Part shown: positions 8,031 through 14,021 of the stretch, piece by piece
Layout of the letters: the number at the start of each line of letters is the position of its first letter
How positions within the stretch are numbered: the stretch's first letter is position 1
Translations under genes and position numbers: made by a program
Notes under the pieces: model-generated
The model's database searches: none
What the model was told of the DNA's origin: nothing
What the model saw: the letters and a program-made list of their open reading frames with translations, nothing else
Source of the DNA: CAYVBJ01 sp964415185
GTDB taxonomy: Bacteria > Bacteroidota > Rhodothermia > Balneolales > Balneolaceae
Reading direction: 5' to 3'
Assembly: GCA_964415185.1 (NCBI GenBank)
Contig: CAYPZI010000060.1
Coordinates: 1-16,053, forward strand
Length of the DNA stretch: 16,053 nucleotides

Positions 8031-8184
8031 CTTGTTGAAAATTATTTTTTATCCTGACAGCCCTTGTGTATTTTGTATAAAATTGATGTTATGGAATTGT
8101 TACGCAATGTCAAGTGAAAAAACAGTTATATGCATAAATTTGTTTATTTAATTGAGCACCAGTTACTTACACTGTTTATACAAA

Positions 8185-8193
8185 TGTGGATAA
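8185..8193 (-). promoter_or_regulatory. DnaA box, perfect match
   Basis: A second exact TGTGGATAA, 163 bp from the first and in the same orientation, next to an AT-rich stretch. It lies about 135 bp before the dnaA start. Confidence 0.75.
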
Positions 8194-8282
8194 CTTTCCG
8201 GGATTCATAAATTTTTCAATTGATTTCAGCCGAATAATTCAGCATTTTCCATCCCGCGGCAAAAAATAATAAGCACAATTGC

Positions 8283-8291
8283 TGTTGATAA
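8283..8291 (-). promoter_or_regulatory. DnaA box, one mismatch
   Basis: TGTTGATAA differs from the consensus complement by one base and keeps the orientation of the two perfect boxes. It lies close to the dnaA ribosome binding site, so bound DnaA could repress its own gene. Confidence 0.5.
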
Positions 8292-8328
8292 CTAAAGGGG
8301 AATCTGTTTTAAATTTTAAACGGAGGCA

Positions 8329-9783
8329 TTGAAAATATTGAGTAAAGTTACCGCTGATAAAGCCTGGAAAGAGTGTTTGGAAATTGTTCAGGATAATATC
8401 AGCTATCAAAAGTACAAATCCTGGTTTGAACCTATTAATCCGGTCAAGCTCGAAAACGATACGCTGACAATACAAGTTCCCAGCCAATTTTGGTATGAAT
8501 GGCTGGAAGAGCATTATTACAGCATGCTCAGATCCACAATTGCATCAGTTTTGGGTGAAAATGGAAAACTGGAATACTCAGTGCTTGTTGAAAAATCAGA
8601 CAATTTTGAAGATAACCGCTCAATCCGGCTTCCGCAGCAGCCTGTCCCCCCTCCCCGTCCACAGGAGATGAACAGTTATGCGGATTATCATCCGGGCAAA
8701 ATTGAAAACCCGTTTGTTATTCCGGGAATCCGTAAAACCACGATCGAATCGAACCTGAATAAAAACTATGTATTTGAACGGTTCATCGAAGGTGACTGCA
8801 ACCGCCTTGCCCGTTCGGCTGCTATGGCCATTGCTGAAAATCCCGGAAAGAATTCCTTCAACCCGTTTTTCATTTACGGAACAACAGGCCTCGGAAAAAC
8901 CCACCTTGCACAGAGTGTCGGAAATAAAGTAAAACAGGAGTTTGGGGATGAATATGCTGTGCTTTATGTCTCATCCGAATCATTTACAAACGAATTTGTA
9001 CAGGCAATCCGGAATAACCGCGCAAGTGAATTTTCGATGTTTTATCGCAACATTGATGTCCTTATTGTTGATGATATCCAGTTTTTTAGCGGCAAGGAAA
9101 AAACACAGGAAGAATTTTTTCACATTTTTAACACGCTTCACCAGGAGGGCAAACAAATTATACTGAGCAGCGACCGGGCACCGAAAGATATTCCGGATAT
9201 TGAAGAACGGCTGATTTCCAGGTTCAGCTGGGGACTAAGTGCCGATCTTCAGGTTCCCGAATATGAAACCCGTTTTGCCATTCTGGAACGAAAAGCATCC
9301 GATAACGGAATCGCGCTGGATTCTCAGATTATTGAGTTCATTGCGATGAATTTTAAATCGAATATCCGTGATCTTGAAGGTGCTATTATCAAACTGCTTG
9401 CCACGGCCTCGCTGAAACATATAGATGAGATCGACCTGGCGACCGCCAAAAAGGTTTTAAAGGATATGGTTAAGAATACAAACAGTACCATATCCATAGA
9501 ATCCATTCAGAATTATGTTTGTGATTATTTCGGAATCGACACAAACAAAGTGCGTGAAAAAACCCGTAAACAGGAAATCGTCGAAGCTCGGCAGATTGCC
9601 ATGTACTTATCCAAGAAGTTCACACAATCAAGCCTGAAGTCTATAGGCCTTCAGTTCGGCGGCCGCGATCATTCAACCGTTATCCATGCCATCAATACCA
9701 TTGACGGCAGGCTGAGCACCAATCCAAAGCTGAAGCGTGTAGTTAAAGAACTGGAACAAAAAATTGAGGTAGCCACACTCTGA
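8329..9783 (+). CDS. dnaA: Chromosomal replication initiator protein DnaA
   Basis: A 484-residue AAA+ initiator that binds DnaA boxes and opens the origin. Domain I (about residues 8-90) has WKECLEIVQDNISYQKYKSWFEPI. Domain II is short and proline-rich (PQQPVPPPRPQ near 102-112). Domain III has Walker A GTTGLGKT (184-191), Walker B VLIVDD (about 244-249) and sensor regions ILSSDRAP and RLISRFSWGL. Domain IV carries the DNA-binding signature FGGRDHSTVIHAI near residue 450. The start is not ATG: TTG at 8329 lies only 2 bp after a strong GGAGG (8322-8326), while TTG at 8338 lies 11 bp after it; either may be used. The stop overlaps the start of folB. Confidence 0.97.
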   Translation: MKILSKVTADKAWKECLEIVQDNISYQKYKSWFEPINPVKLENDTLTIQVPSQFWYEWLEEHYYSMLRSTIASVLGENGKLEYSVLVEKSDNFEDNRSIRLPQQPVPPPRPQEMNSYADYHPGKIENPFVIPGIRKTTIESNLNKNYVFERFIEGDCNRLARSAAMAIAENPGKNSFNPFFIYGTTGLGKTHLAQSVGNKVKQEFGDEYAVLYVSSESFTNEFVQAIRNNRASEFSMFYRNIDVLIVDDIQFFSGKEKTQEEFFHIFNTLHQEGKQIILSSDRAPKDIPDIEERLISRFSWGLSADLQVPEYETRFAILERKASDNGIALDSQIIEFIAMNFKSNIRDLEGAIIKLLATASLKHIDEIDLATAKKVLKDMVKNTNSTISIESIQNYVCDYFGIDTNKVREKTRKQEIVEARQIAMYLSKKFTQSSLKSIGLQFGGRDHSTVIHAINTIDGRLSTNPKLKRVVKELEQKIEVATL

Positions 9784-10148
9784 GTTTAACAGACCGAATC
9801 ACCTTAAAATCTATCACGCTCGATGCGCTTCACGGTTATTATGACGAGGAGAGAAAAAAGGGCAACCGGTTTGAGGTGGATATCATTGCACATGGCAACT
9901 TCAGAAAGTCGGCGAAAGAAGATTCCCTTGAGTATACTTTCGATTACCAGGGGGCGGAGAAAATAGTCCGGGATATATTTTCGGGTACATCAAAAAAGCT
10001 GATCGAAACACTCTGCCTGGAAACCGGGACTGCAATTTTCAATTCACACCCTGATATTGAAAAGTTACAGGTTGCGGTAAGGAAACTGAATCCGCCGCTC
10101 CAATCCGAAACCGAATACGCAGAAATACTGATGAAATGGAAAAGGTAA
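9780..10148 (+). CDS. folB: Dihydroneopterin aldolase FolB, apparent CTG start
   Basis: Folate-pathway aldolase that converts 7,8-dihydroneopterin to 6-hydroxymethyl-dihydropterin and glycolaldehyde; 122 residues from the chosen start, the normal family length. The N-terminal family block DRITLKSITLDALHGYYDEE and KGNRFEVDIIAHG is encoded well upstream of the first GTG (9876), so that GTG cannot be the true start. The frame is closed by a TGA at 9765-9767, leaving no ATG, GTG or TTG before the conserved block. CTG at 9780 is preceded by GAGGT (9766-9770) with 9 bp spacing and overlaps the dnaA stop (CTCTGAG). ATC at 9798 is a less likely alternative. The 3' end overlaps folK by 13 bp. Confidence 0.85.
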   Translation: MSLTDRITLKSITLDALHGYYDEERKKGNRFEVDIIAHGNFRKSAKEDSLEYTFDYQGAEKIVRDIFSGTSKKLIETLCLETGTAIFNSHPDIEKLQVAVRKLNPPLQSETEYAEILMKWKR

Positions 10149-10624
10149 TCGTCGCTCTCGGATCTAATCTCGGCAAGCGATTGAATTACATGCAGGAAGC
10201 CGTCAATTTTTTGGCAGGCCTTTCGCAAACGCCCATCCTGAAATCATCACTGTGGGAATCGGAAGCCATTGGCGATGCCGTTTATCCCTTTTTGAATGGT
10301 GTGTCTAAAATAGAGACCCATCTCGGCCCGAATGAGCTTTTGAAAAAACTGAAAAAATTTGAAATTGAGCACGGAAGGAACAGAAAAACAGGAAAATGGA
10401 AACCGAGAACCATTGATCTCGATATTATTGCATACGGAGAATTGGTTATCCATGAAGAAGGCCTTATTATACCGCATCCCGAAATGGAAAAGAGAAAATT
10501 CGTGCTATTGCCTCTGGATGAGATTGAGCCGCAGTGGAAGCATCCCGTAACAGGCCAGTCTATAAAGCAGTTGATTGCAAATGCACCTGATTTAAAAATC
10601 GAAAAAAAGAATTTCGACTGGTAA
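10136..10624 (+). CDS. folK: 2-amino-4-hydroxy-6-hydroxymethyldihydropteridine pyrophosphokinase (HPPK)
   Basis: A 162-residue enzyme that transfers pyrophosphate from ATP to the pterin made by FolB, the next step in folate synthesis. Family marks are present: VALGSNLGKRLNYMQEAV at the N-terminus, LLKKLKKFEIEHGR, the core signature WKPRTIDLDIIAYG with catalytic aspartates near residues 95-97, and LIIPHPEMEKRKFVLLPLDEI. It begins inside the last codons of folB (ATG in the ATGGAAAAGG sequence), so the two enzymes are made together. The stop is separated from the next ATG by one base. Confidence 0.96.
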   Translation: MEKVIVALGSNLGKRLNYMQEAVNFLAGLSQTPILKSSLWESEAIGDAVYPFLNGVSKIETHLGPNELLKKLKKFEIEHGRNRKTGKWKPRTIDLDIIAYGELVIHEEGLIIPHPEMEKRKFVLLPLDEIEPQWKHPVTGQSIKQLIANAPDLKIEKKNFDW

Positions 10625-10625
10625 C

Positions 10626-11270
10626 ATGGCAAATCAATTTGATTTCATCGCGGTTGAAGGTGTAATCGGAGTGGGCAAAACCACACTGGCCGAACTGCTT
10701 GCCCAACGCCGTAATGCACGTTTGGTCCTGGAACAGTTTGAAGAAAATCCATTCCTTCCCAGGTTTTATGAAGATAAAGAGAGATATGGCTTCCAGACGC
10801 AGCTCTCATTCCTGGCAAGCCGGTTTAAACAGCAGCAAAAACTGTCGAGCCCCGATCTTTTTCAAAGTTTGACCATTTCGGATTACATCTTTGAAAAAGA
10901 CCGGATCTTTGCAAAGCTTAACCTGCAACATGAAGAATTATCCCTTTACGATTCAATTTACAACATCATGACCGGGATCTCGGCCAGGCCTGACCTGGTT
11001 ATTTATCTTCAGTCGTCCGTAGAAAGACTGATGGAAAACATCCGGAAAAGGGGCAGAAAATATGAAAAACACATTACACCCGATTACCTCCGTGACCTGA
11101 TCGATGCATATAATCATTTTTTCTACCACTACAATAAATCACCTTTGTTGATCATTAATGTTACTGAAACAGATTTTGTAGATAACCCCTCACATTTAGC
11201 GTATATTGAAGAACAGGTTTTTGAACAACCGATACGCGGTAATACACATATACAAATAATTCCCGAATAA
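10626..11270 (+). CDS. Deoxynucleoside kinase (dAK/dGK/dCK family)
   Basis: A 214-residue P-loop kinase that phosphorylates deoxynucleosides for dNTP salvage. The Walker A motif GVIGVGKT is at residues 12-19, followed by the substrate-pocket E-x-F-EENPFLPRFYED stretch, the QLSFLASRFKQ helix, the SDYIFEKDRIFA motif with the catalytic E and DR residues, YLQSSVERLMENI, and the LID arginines in RKRGRKYE. These fit the deoxyadenosine/deoxyguanosine kinase branch; which base is preferred cannot be read. It follows folK after one base, and its TAA overlaps the next ATG by one base (TAATG), so it belongs to the dnaA-folB-folK operon. Confidence 0.93.
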   Translation: MANQFDFIAVEGVIGVGKTTLAELLAQRRNARLVLEQFEENPFLPRFYEDKERYGFQTQLSFLASRFKQQQKLSSPDLFQSLTISDYIFEKDRIFAKLNLQHEELSLYDSIYNIMTGISARPDLVIYLQSSVERLMENIRKRGRKYEKHITPDYLRDLIDAYNHFFYHYNKSPLLIINVTETDFVDNPSHLAYIEEQVFEQPIRGNTHIQIIPE

Positions 11271-11482
11271 TGTTACGCTGGCTCTTTTTAGCATTTATCA
11301 TTTATCTTATAGTCAGGTTTGTCGTATTTAAACGGGTTAAAAACCGGAATGACAATTCTCCGTTTTCACATTTATTCGGGGGATCTCAGTCCGGAAGAAA
11401 CGGTAACCTGGATCATATTGAAGAAGCCGAATTTGAAGATATCACTGAAAAAGAGAATCAAAAGAAAAAATCGAATCCATGA
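11270..11482 (+). CDS. Small single-span membrane protein, DUF4834-like
   Basis: A 70-residue protein. Residues 1-19 (MLRWLFLAFIIYLIVRFVV) form one membrane segment, followed by basic residues (FKRVKNR), then a flexible part and an acidic motif IEEAEFEDI near residues 50-58, with a basic C-terminal tail. A short N-terminal span plus a conserved I-E-E-A-(E/D)-(F/Y)-E motif is what I recall of the DUF4834 family of Bacteroidota; the match is by memory. Its start overlaps the kinase stop by one base and its stop overlaps the next ATG by four bases (ATGA), which supports a real, coupled gene. Function unknown. Confidence 0.7.
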   Translation: MLRWLFLAFIIYLIVRFVVFKRVKNRNDNSPFSHLFGGSQSGRNGNLDHIEEAEFEDITEKENQKKKSNP

Positions 11483-12021
11483 GTTTTGAAGAAAAGCATA
11501 AACTTGGATATGAGTTATTGCACGAACGTGACCTCGACAAAAGCCTTGACACGGCACGTGAACTTCAGAAAACAGACCGAAATGCACCTGAAGGCTACAC
11601 ACTTGAGGGCGAGGTGATGCAAAAACTCAACCAATGGGAACAAAGCATCAAATCATTCAGTGAAGCCCTTGAACGGGACACTGAAAATGCACGCCTCTAT
11701 AACCTCAGGGGGTACTCCTATCTGAACAATGACCAGCCGGAAAAAGCAAAAGAAGATTTTGAAAAAGCCGTCAACCTGGAAGACCTGCCCGGTGCCCACA
11801 GAAATATTGTACTTTATAAGCTGATGTCGGGCAACGGCCAGGAAGCGATTCAGTACCTGCTCGACAGAATCCGCAAAGATCCGCGGGATGTAGAAAACTG
11901 GATCCTGATGGGCGACCTTATGAAAAAAGGCGGCCATGAAGAAAAGGCAAAAACCTACTACGAGCAGGCCCGGAAGATGTCGCCCGACAACGAATACGTA
12001 AAAAACCAGCTTGCCGGATAA
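11479..12021 (+). CDS. Tetratricopeptide (TPR) repeat protein
   Basis: A 180-residue soluble protein made almost entirely of TPR helices. Repeats can be seen at about residues 32-65 (APEGYTLEGEVMQKLNQWEQ), 66-99 (ARLYNLRGYSYLNNDQPEKA) and 139-172 (VENWILMGDLMKKGGHEEKA), with a degenerate one between. There is no signal peptide. TPR arrays mediate protein-protein contacts; the partner is unknown. The gene overlaps the small membrane protein gene by an ATGA junction and is last in the dnaA operon. No clear terminator follows; the next 80 bp lead into a short heptamer repeat and a partial tRNA copy. Confidence 0.88.
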   Translation: MSFEEKHKLGYELLHERDLDKSLDTARELQKTDRNAPEGYTLEGEVMQKLNQWEQSIKSFSEALERDTENARLYNLRGYSYLNNDQPEKAKEDFEKAVNLEDLPGAHRNIVLYKLMSGNGQEAIQYLLDRIRKDPRDVENWILMGDLMKKGGHEEKAKTYYEQARKMSPDNEYVKNQLAG

Positions 12022-12079
12022 TTTTTGCATCCCGCCGATTCCATTTCAATTTAAAAACCGCTATCTTTGGAATCTTTCC

Positions 12080-12096
12080 GGCAGTTGGCAGTTGGC
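12080..12096. repeat. Short heptamer repeat (GGCAGTT), 2.4 copies
   Basis: GGCAGTTGGCAGTTGGC is two full 7-bp units and a partial third. It is another case of 7-bp periodicity in an intergenic spot, here just before the partial tRNA copy. Confidence 0.6.
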
Positions 12097-12105
12097 TAAA
12101 TTAAA

Positions 12106-12159
12106 GCCCTGGTGGTGGAATTGGTACCCCGACAGCGGTCGGGATTGAGGGGGCAGTGA
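12106..12159 (+). pseudogene. Partial tRNA-Leu copy interrupted by a GC palindrome
   Basis: The first 21 bp (12106-12126) are identical to the 5' end of the intact tRNA-Leu at 12188, and 12145-12159 (TTGAGGGGGCAGTGA) are identical to its anticodon-loop/stem part. Between them, 11 bp of the tRNA are replaced by an 18-bp insert carrying the palindrome CCCGAC-AGCG-GTCGGG (12128-12143). The 3' half (variable arm, T arm, acceptor 3' strand) is absent; instead there is a run of eight T (12160-12167) and four ATTT units (12168-12183). It cannot fold as a tRNA. It may be a scar of duplication or insertion, or a derived small RNA. Confidence 0.7.
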
Positions 12160-12187
12160 TTTTTTTTATTTATTTATTTATTTGACA

Positions 12188-12271
12188 GCCCTGGTGGTGG
12201 AATTGGTAGACACGCTGTCTTGAGGGGGCAGTGACCGAAAGGTCGTGCTGGTTCGAATCCAGTCCAGGGCA
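12188..12271 (+). tRNA. tRNA-Leu (anticodon GAG)
   Basis: All class II tRNA parts are found: acceptor stem GCCCTGG (12188-12194) pairing with CCAGGGC (12264-12270), discriminator A at 12271, D arm with GGAATTGGTAGAC, anticodon stem CTGTC/GGCAG (12215-12219 / 12227-12231), loop TTGAGGG with anticodon GAG at 12222-12224, a long variable arm TGACC-GAAA-GGTCG, and T arm GCTGG-TTCGAAT-CCAGT. The 3' CCA is not encoded. It reads CUC and CUU leucine codons. Confidence 0.96.
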
Positions 12272-12275
12272 CTCC

Positions 12276-12313
12276 AAGCCTTGCAGTTTCATATACTGCA
12301 GGGCTTTTTTTTT
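12276..12313 (+). terminator. Intrinsic terminator of tRNA-Leu
   Basis: A 12-bp stem AAGCCTTGCAGT (12276-12287) and ACTGCAGGGCTT (12295-12306) with one G-T wobble, a 7-bp loop, and a T-run continuing to 12313, starting five bases after the tRNA end. Confidence 0.9.
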
Positions 12314-12361
12314 GACCTCTTTCAGCTAATCATGATTTCCAAAAAAGAGCATAAACCCTCA

Positions 12362-12380
12362 GGTGGTGGAATTGGTACCC
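12362..12380 (+). pseudogene. Second partial tRNA-Leu 5' copy
   Basis: GGTGGTGGAATTGGTACCC is identical over 19 bp to 12111-12129 in the first partial copy. It matches the intact tRNA over only the first 16 bp, because the tRNA continues with GAC instead of CCC. Preceding bases (ACCCTCA) differ from the tRNA acceptor strand by a small change. No other tRNA part follows. Confidence 0.55.
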
Positions 12381-12570
12381 ATCGGATAAACCTTATTTTC
12401 GGTTATAAGGAACAATAAACTTTTCCATATTTTTTGAAAAACATAACCGAGAGTTTTGTTAAGATTTAATCCAGTTGTTCATACCGGGATAAATTACTGG
12501 TTCGTTTAGATTTTACCATGCATTCTCTATTTTAATAATATCAATTTAAAACCTCTAAACATGATCGATT
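12381..12570. other. AT-rich gene-free stretch before the toxin-antitoxin pair
   Basis: No gene is seen. Two weak inverted repeats occur: CCTTAT/ATAAGG (12391-12396 and 12405-12410) and TCGGTTAT/ATAACCGA (12399-12406 and 12443-12450). Type II toxin-antitoxin operons are commonly autoregulated by operators of this kind, so the second could be an operator, but it is about 120 bp before the antitoxin start. No promoter could be assigned with confidence. Confidence 0.3.
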
Positions 12571-12765
12571 ATGAAATCGCTTATTATAACTCCGAAGAAT
12601 AGTGATGATTTGAAGTTCTTTAAATCACTTTTAAAAAAACTTGGATATCCTGTTAAGGAACTTACACAAGAAGAACTTGAGGATGCAGGTCTGCTCTTTG
12701 CTATGGTTTCAGAGAAAAAAGAAGACTATGTCTCTGAGAACGAGATTAAAGAAGCTTTGAAATGA
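12571..12765 (+). CDS. Putative antitoxin of a type II toxin-antitoxin pair
   Basis: A 64-residue charged protein. It starts with a beta strand (MKSLIITPKN), then helices (DDLKFFKSLLKKLGYPVKELTQEELEDAGLL), and ends in an acidic tail with VSENEIKEALK, a layout often seen in small antitoxins whose C-terminus wraps the toxin. It overlaps the following RelE/ParE-like gene by ATGA, as antitoxins do. I see no clear DNA-binding fold such as a complete ribbon-helix-helix. Base composition is more AT- and lysine-rich than the dnaA operon, which suggests acquired DNA. Its first 29 bp are repeated right after the toxin gene. Confidence 0.7.
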   Translation: MKSLIITPKNSDDLKFFKSLLKKLGYPVKELTQEELEDAGLLFAMVSEKKEDYVSENEIKEALK

Positions 12766-13028
12766 AGATTCGTTATGAAAGATCTTTTCTAAAAGATATA
12801 AAAAAGAGAAAGGACAAAAATTTAAAGAAAAGAGTAAATGACATCATATCTGAAATAAAAAATGTCGAAGACCGGTCAAACTTGCATTTCATTGAAAAGT
12901 TAAAGGGTCATCAAACAGCTTACAAAATACGAATTGGTAATTATCGAATGGGGATTTTCCTGGAAAAGGATACTGTTATTTTAAGCAGATTATTACACCG
13001 AAAAGAAATTTACAAAAAATTTCCATGA
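12762..13028 (+). CDS. RelE/ParE-family toxin
   Basis: An 88-residue basic protein with the RelE/ParE fold pattern: an N-terminal strand and helix (MKIRYERSFLKDIKKRKDKNL), a long helix (KKRVNDIISEIKN), and C-terminal strands AYKIRIGNYRMGIFLEKDTVILSRLLHRKEIYKKFP. The K-I-R-I-G-x-Y-R block and the final L-H-R-K-x-x-Y-x-x-F-P are typical of RelE-like mRNA interferases; whether it is a ribosome-dependent nuclease or a gyrase poison is not decided by this sequence. It overlaps the antitoxin by four bases. Its own stop (TGA, 13026-13028) overlaps an ATG that begins a truncated copy of the antitoxin. Confidence 0.85.
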   Translation: MKIRYERSFLKDIKKRKDKNLKKRVNDIISEIKNVEDRSNLHFIEKLKGHQTAYKIRIGNYRMGIFLEKDTVILSRLLHRKEIYKKFP

Positions 13029-13066
13029 AATCGCTTATTATAACTCCGAAGAAGTTTGGGATTTAA
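13025..13066 (+). pseudogene. Truncated second copy of the antitoxin start (29-bp direct repeat)
   Basis: Bases 13025-13053 are identical to 12571-12599, the first 29 bp of the antitoxin gene. The copy begins with an ATG overlapping the toxin stop in the same ATGA arrangement as the antitoxin/toxin junction, and encodes MKSLIITPKKFGI before a TAA at 13064. The two repeats lie 454 bp apart and bracket the whole toxin-antitoxin pair. It is a remnant of a tandem duplication or a recombination site. Confidence 0.85.
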
Positions 13067-13138
13067 GGGTTGTAATTATAATTTCAAGTTTTCGATAAGT
13101 TACTAACTCACTGGATCAATAATTGCTTTTTTAACCCG

Positions 13139-13969
13139 ATGAATGAGCCGCAGCTTCCCCTTTTTGACTGGCCGGCAATGGTACTATCGGAGGGATACCG
13201 TAAAATGGCGGCTTTTCATTTTGAAGAAGCTGAGAAGGATTTTAATGATGTTCTTCAGGTCAGACAGGGATCGGAAGAAGAAGCCTCAAACGCGGTTCAG
13301 GCTTGCAAGTACTGGCAAATACAATTTCAAAAGCACAAAGAAAACCCGGAAGTATTGCATAAAGAGCTCCGGCAATTTGATTTTGGCAATACATCGGGAT
13401 TGCATCAACTGAAAAACGCCCTTTTGAGCCACATTGCCGACCGGATGCTGGCGTACAACCGTTTTTATCTGAATGGAGATGGCGGCGATACGGTTACCGA
13501 TTTGCTGTTGCAAACCGGCAGGCACAAAAAAGCAGAAAAAGTAATCCTGAATAAAATTGAAAAACACTCCGATAACCGGCTCAGGTACTCCCTTGCACAA
13601 ATTCAATGGATAAATAAACAAAAGGGAGAAGCCAAAAAGAACTATGCGCTGGCTCTTTTGCTTAATCCCTGCCAGGTACCCACTCACAGAATTTTATATA
13701 AAGAACTCAATGTACTTATCGAAGATGTCGGGGCGGAAATGGCACCTGCCTTCGGATGGGTACGCGGCGTGTTGCCCCTGGTACCTTTGCAGGATAATCC
13801 GGTTATTTGTAGCGATCTGCACCGACAGGCTCTTGGCTGCTACCGCCTGCTGTGGTCGGCCGACAAAGCTCTCCAAAAAAAAGACGAGGAAGCCTGCTTC
13901 CGTTACAGAAAACAGCTTAAAGCCGAAGCGTCCGGGCTATATGGTGAATATTTTGAGTTGTTGCCTTAG
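13139..13969 (+). CDS. TPR-like protein of unknown function
   Basis: A 276-residue soluble protein without signal peptide. It begins MNEPQLPLFDWPAM and is mainly helical. TPR-like units are seen near residues 18-50 (GYRKMAAFHFEEAEKDFNDVLQ), 125-150 (LLLQTGRHKKAEKVILNKIEK) and 150-180 (RYSLAQIQWINKQKGEAKKNYALALLLNP). The C-terminal part (residues about 195-276) contains FGWVRGVLPLVPLQ and a helical end with HRQALGCYRLLWSADKAL. It has higher GC than the toxin-antitoxin pair before it. A strong terminator follows 12 bp after the stop, so the transcript ends here. I do not recognise a named family and assign no function. Confidence 0.65.
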   Translation: MNEPQLPLFDWPAMVLSEGYRKMAAFHFEEAEKDFNDVLQVRQGSEEEASNAVQACKYWQIQFQKHKENPEVLHKELRQFDFGNTSGLHQLKNALLSHIADRMLAYNRFYLNGDGGDTVTDLLLQTGRHKKAEKVILNKIEKHSDNRLRYSLAQIQWINKQKGEAKKNYALALLLNPCQVPTHRILYKELNVLIEDVGAEMAPAFGWVRGVLPLVPLQDNPVICSDLHRQALGCYRLLWSADKALQKKDEEACFRYRKQLKAEASGLYGEYFELLP

Positions 13970-13980
13970 TTAGTCAACTC

Positions 13981-14021
13981 AAACCCTCCAAGGTCTTAGG
14001 AGACCTTGGAGGGTTTTTTTT
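13981..14021 (+). terminator. Palindrome copy A acting as intrinsic terminator
   Basis: A perfect 16-bp stem, AAACCCTCCAAGGTCT (13981-13996) and its complement (14001-14016), closes a TAGG loop and runs into eight T residues. It begins 12 bp after the stop of the preceding gene, a textbook terminator. The outer arm CCCTCCAAGG is shared with the palindromes B, C and D around the RAYT gene, while the inner part differs, so it is a variant of the same family. Confidence 0.9.

Larger units (their letters stand above)
7954..8328. other. oriC: Putative chromosomal replication origin (oriC) upstream of dnaA
   Basis: A 375-bp gene-free stretch between prmC and dnaA. It holds two perfect DnaA boxes (TGTGGATAA at 8022 and 8185) and one with a single mismatch (TGTTGATAA at 8283), all in the same orientation. 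Weaker TTATCC-type sites are at 7979 and 8049. The DNA around them is strongly AT-rich (8035-8052, 8130-8155), suitable for unwinding. Genes on the left from 6482 downwards and genes on the right from dnaA onward run away from this zone. No terminator or RNA gene is evident. The boxes could also serve only dnaA autoregulation. Confidence 0.6.

Noticed and set aside
9876..10148. GTG at 9876 as the start of folB
   Set aside because: It would remove the conserved N-terminal third of the aldolase, which is clearly encoded upstream in the same frame.
12489..12506. ACTGGTTCG after the second tRNA fragment, similar to the tRNA T arm
   Set aside because: Only about eight bases match and no T stem complement follows, so chance is the simplest explanation.
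12561..12602. ATG at 12561 opening a 13-codon frame (MIDYEIAYYNSEE) over the antitoxin start
   Set aside because: It is very short and lacks a ribosome binding site; the frame used by the antitoxin has the ATGA coupling and a plausible protein.
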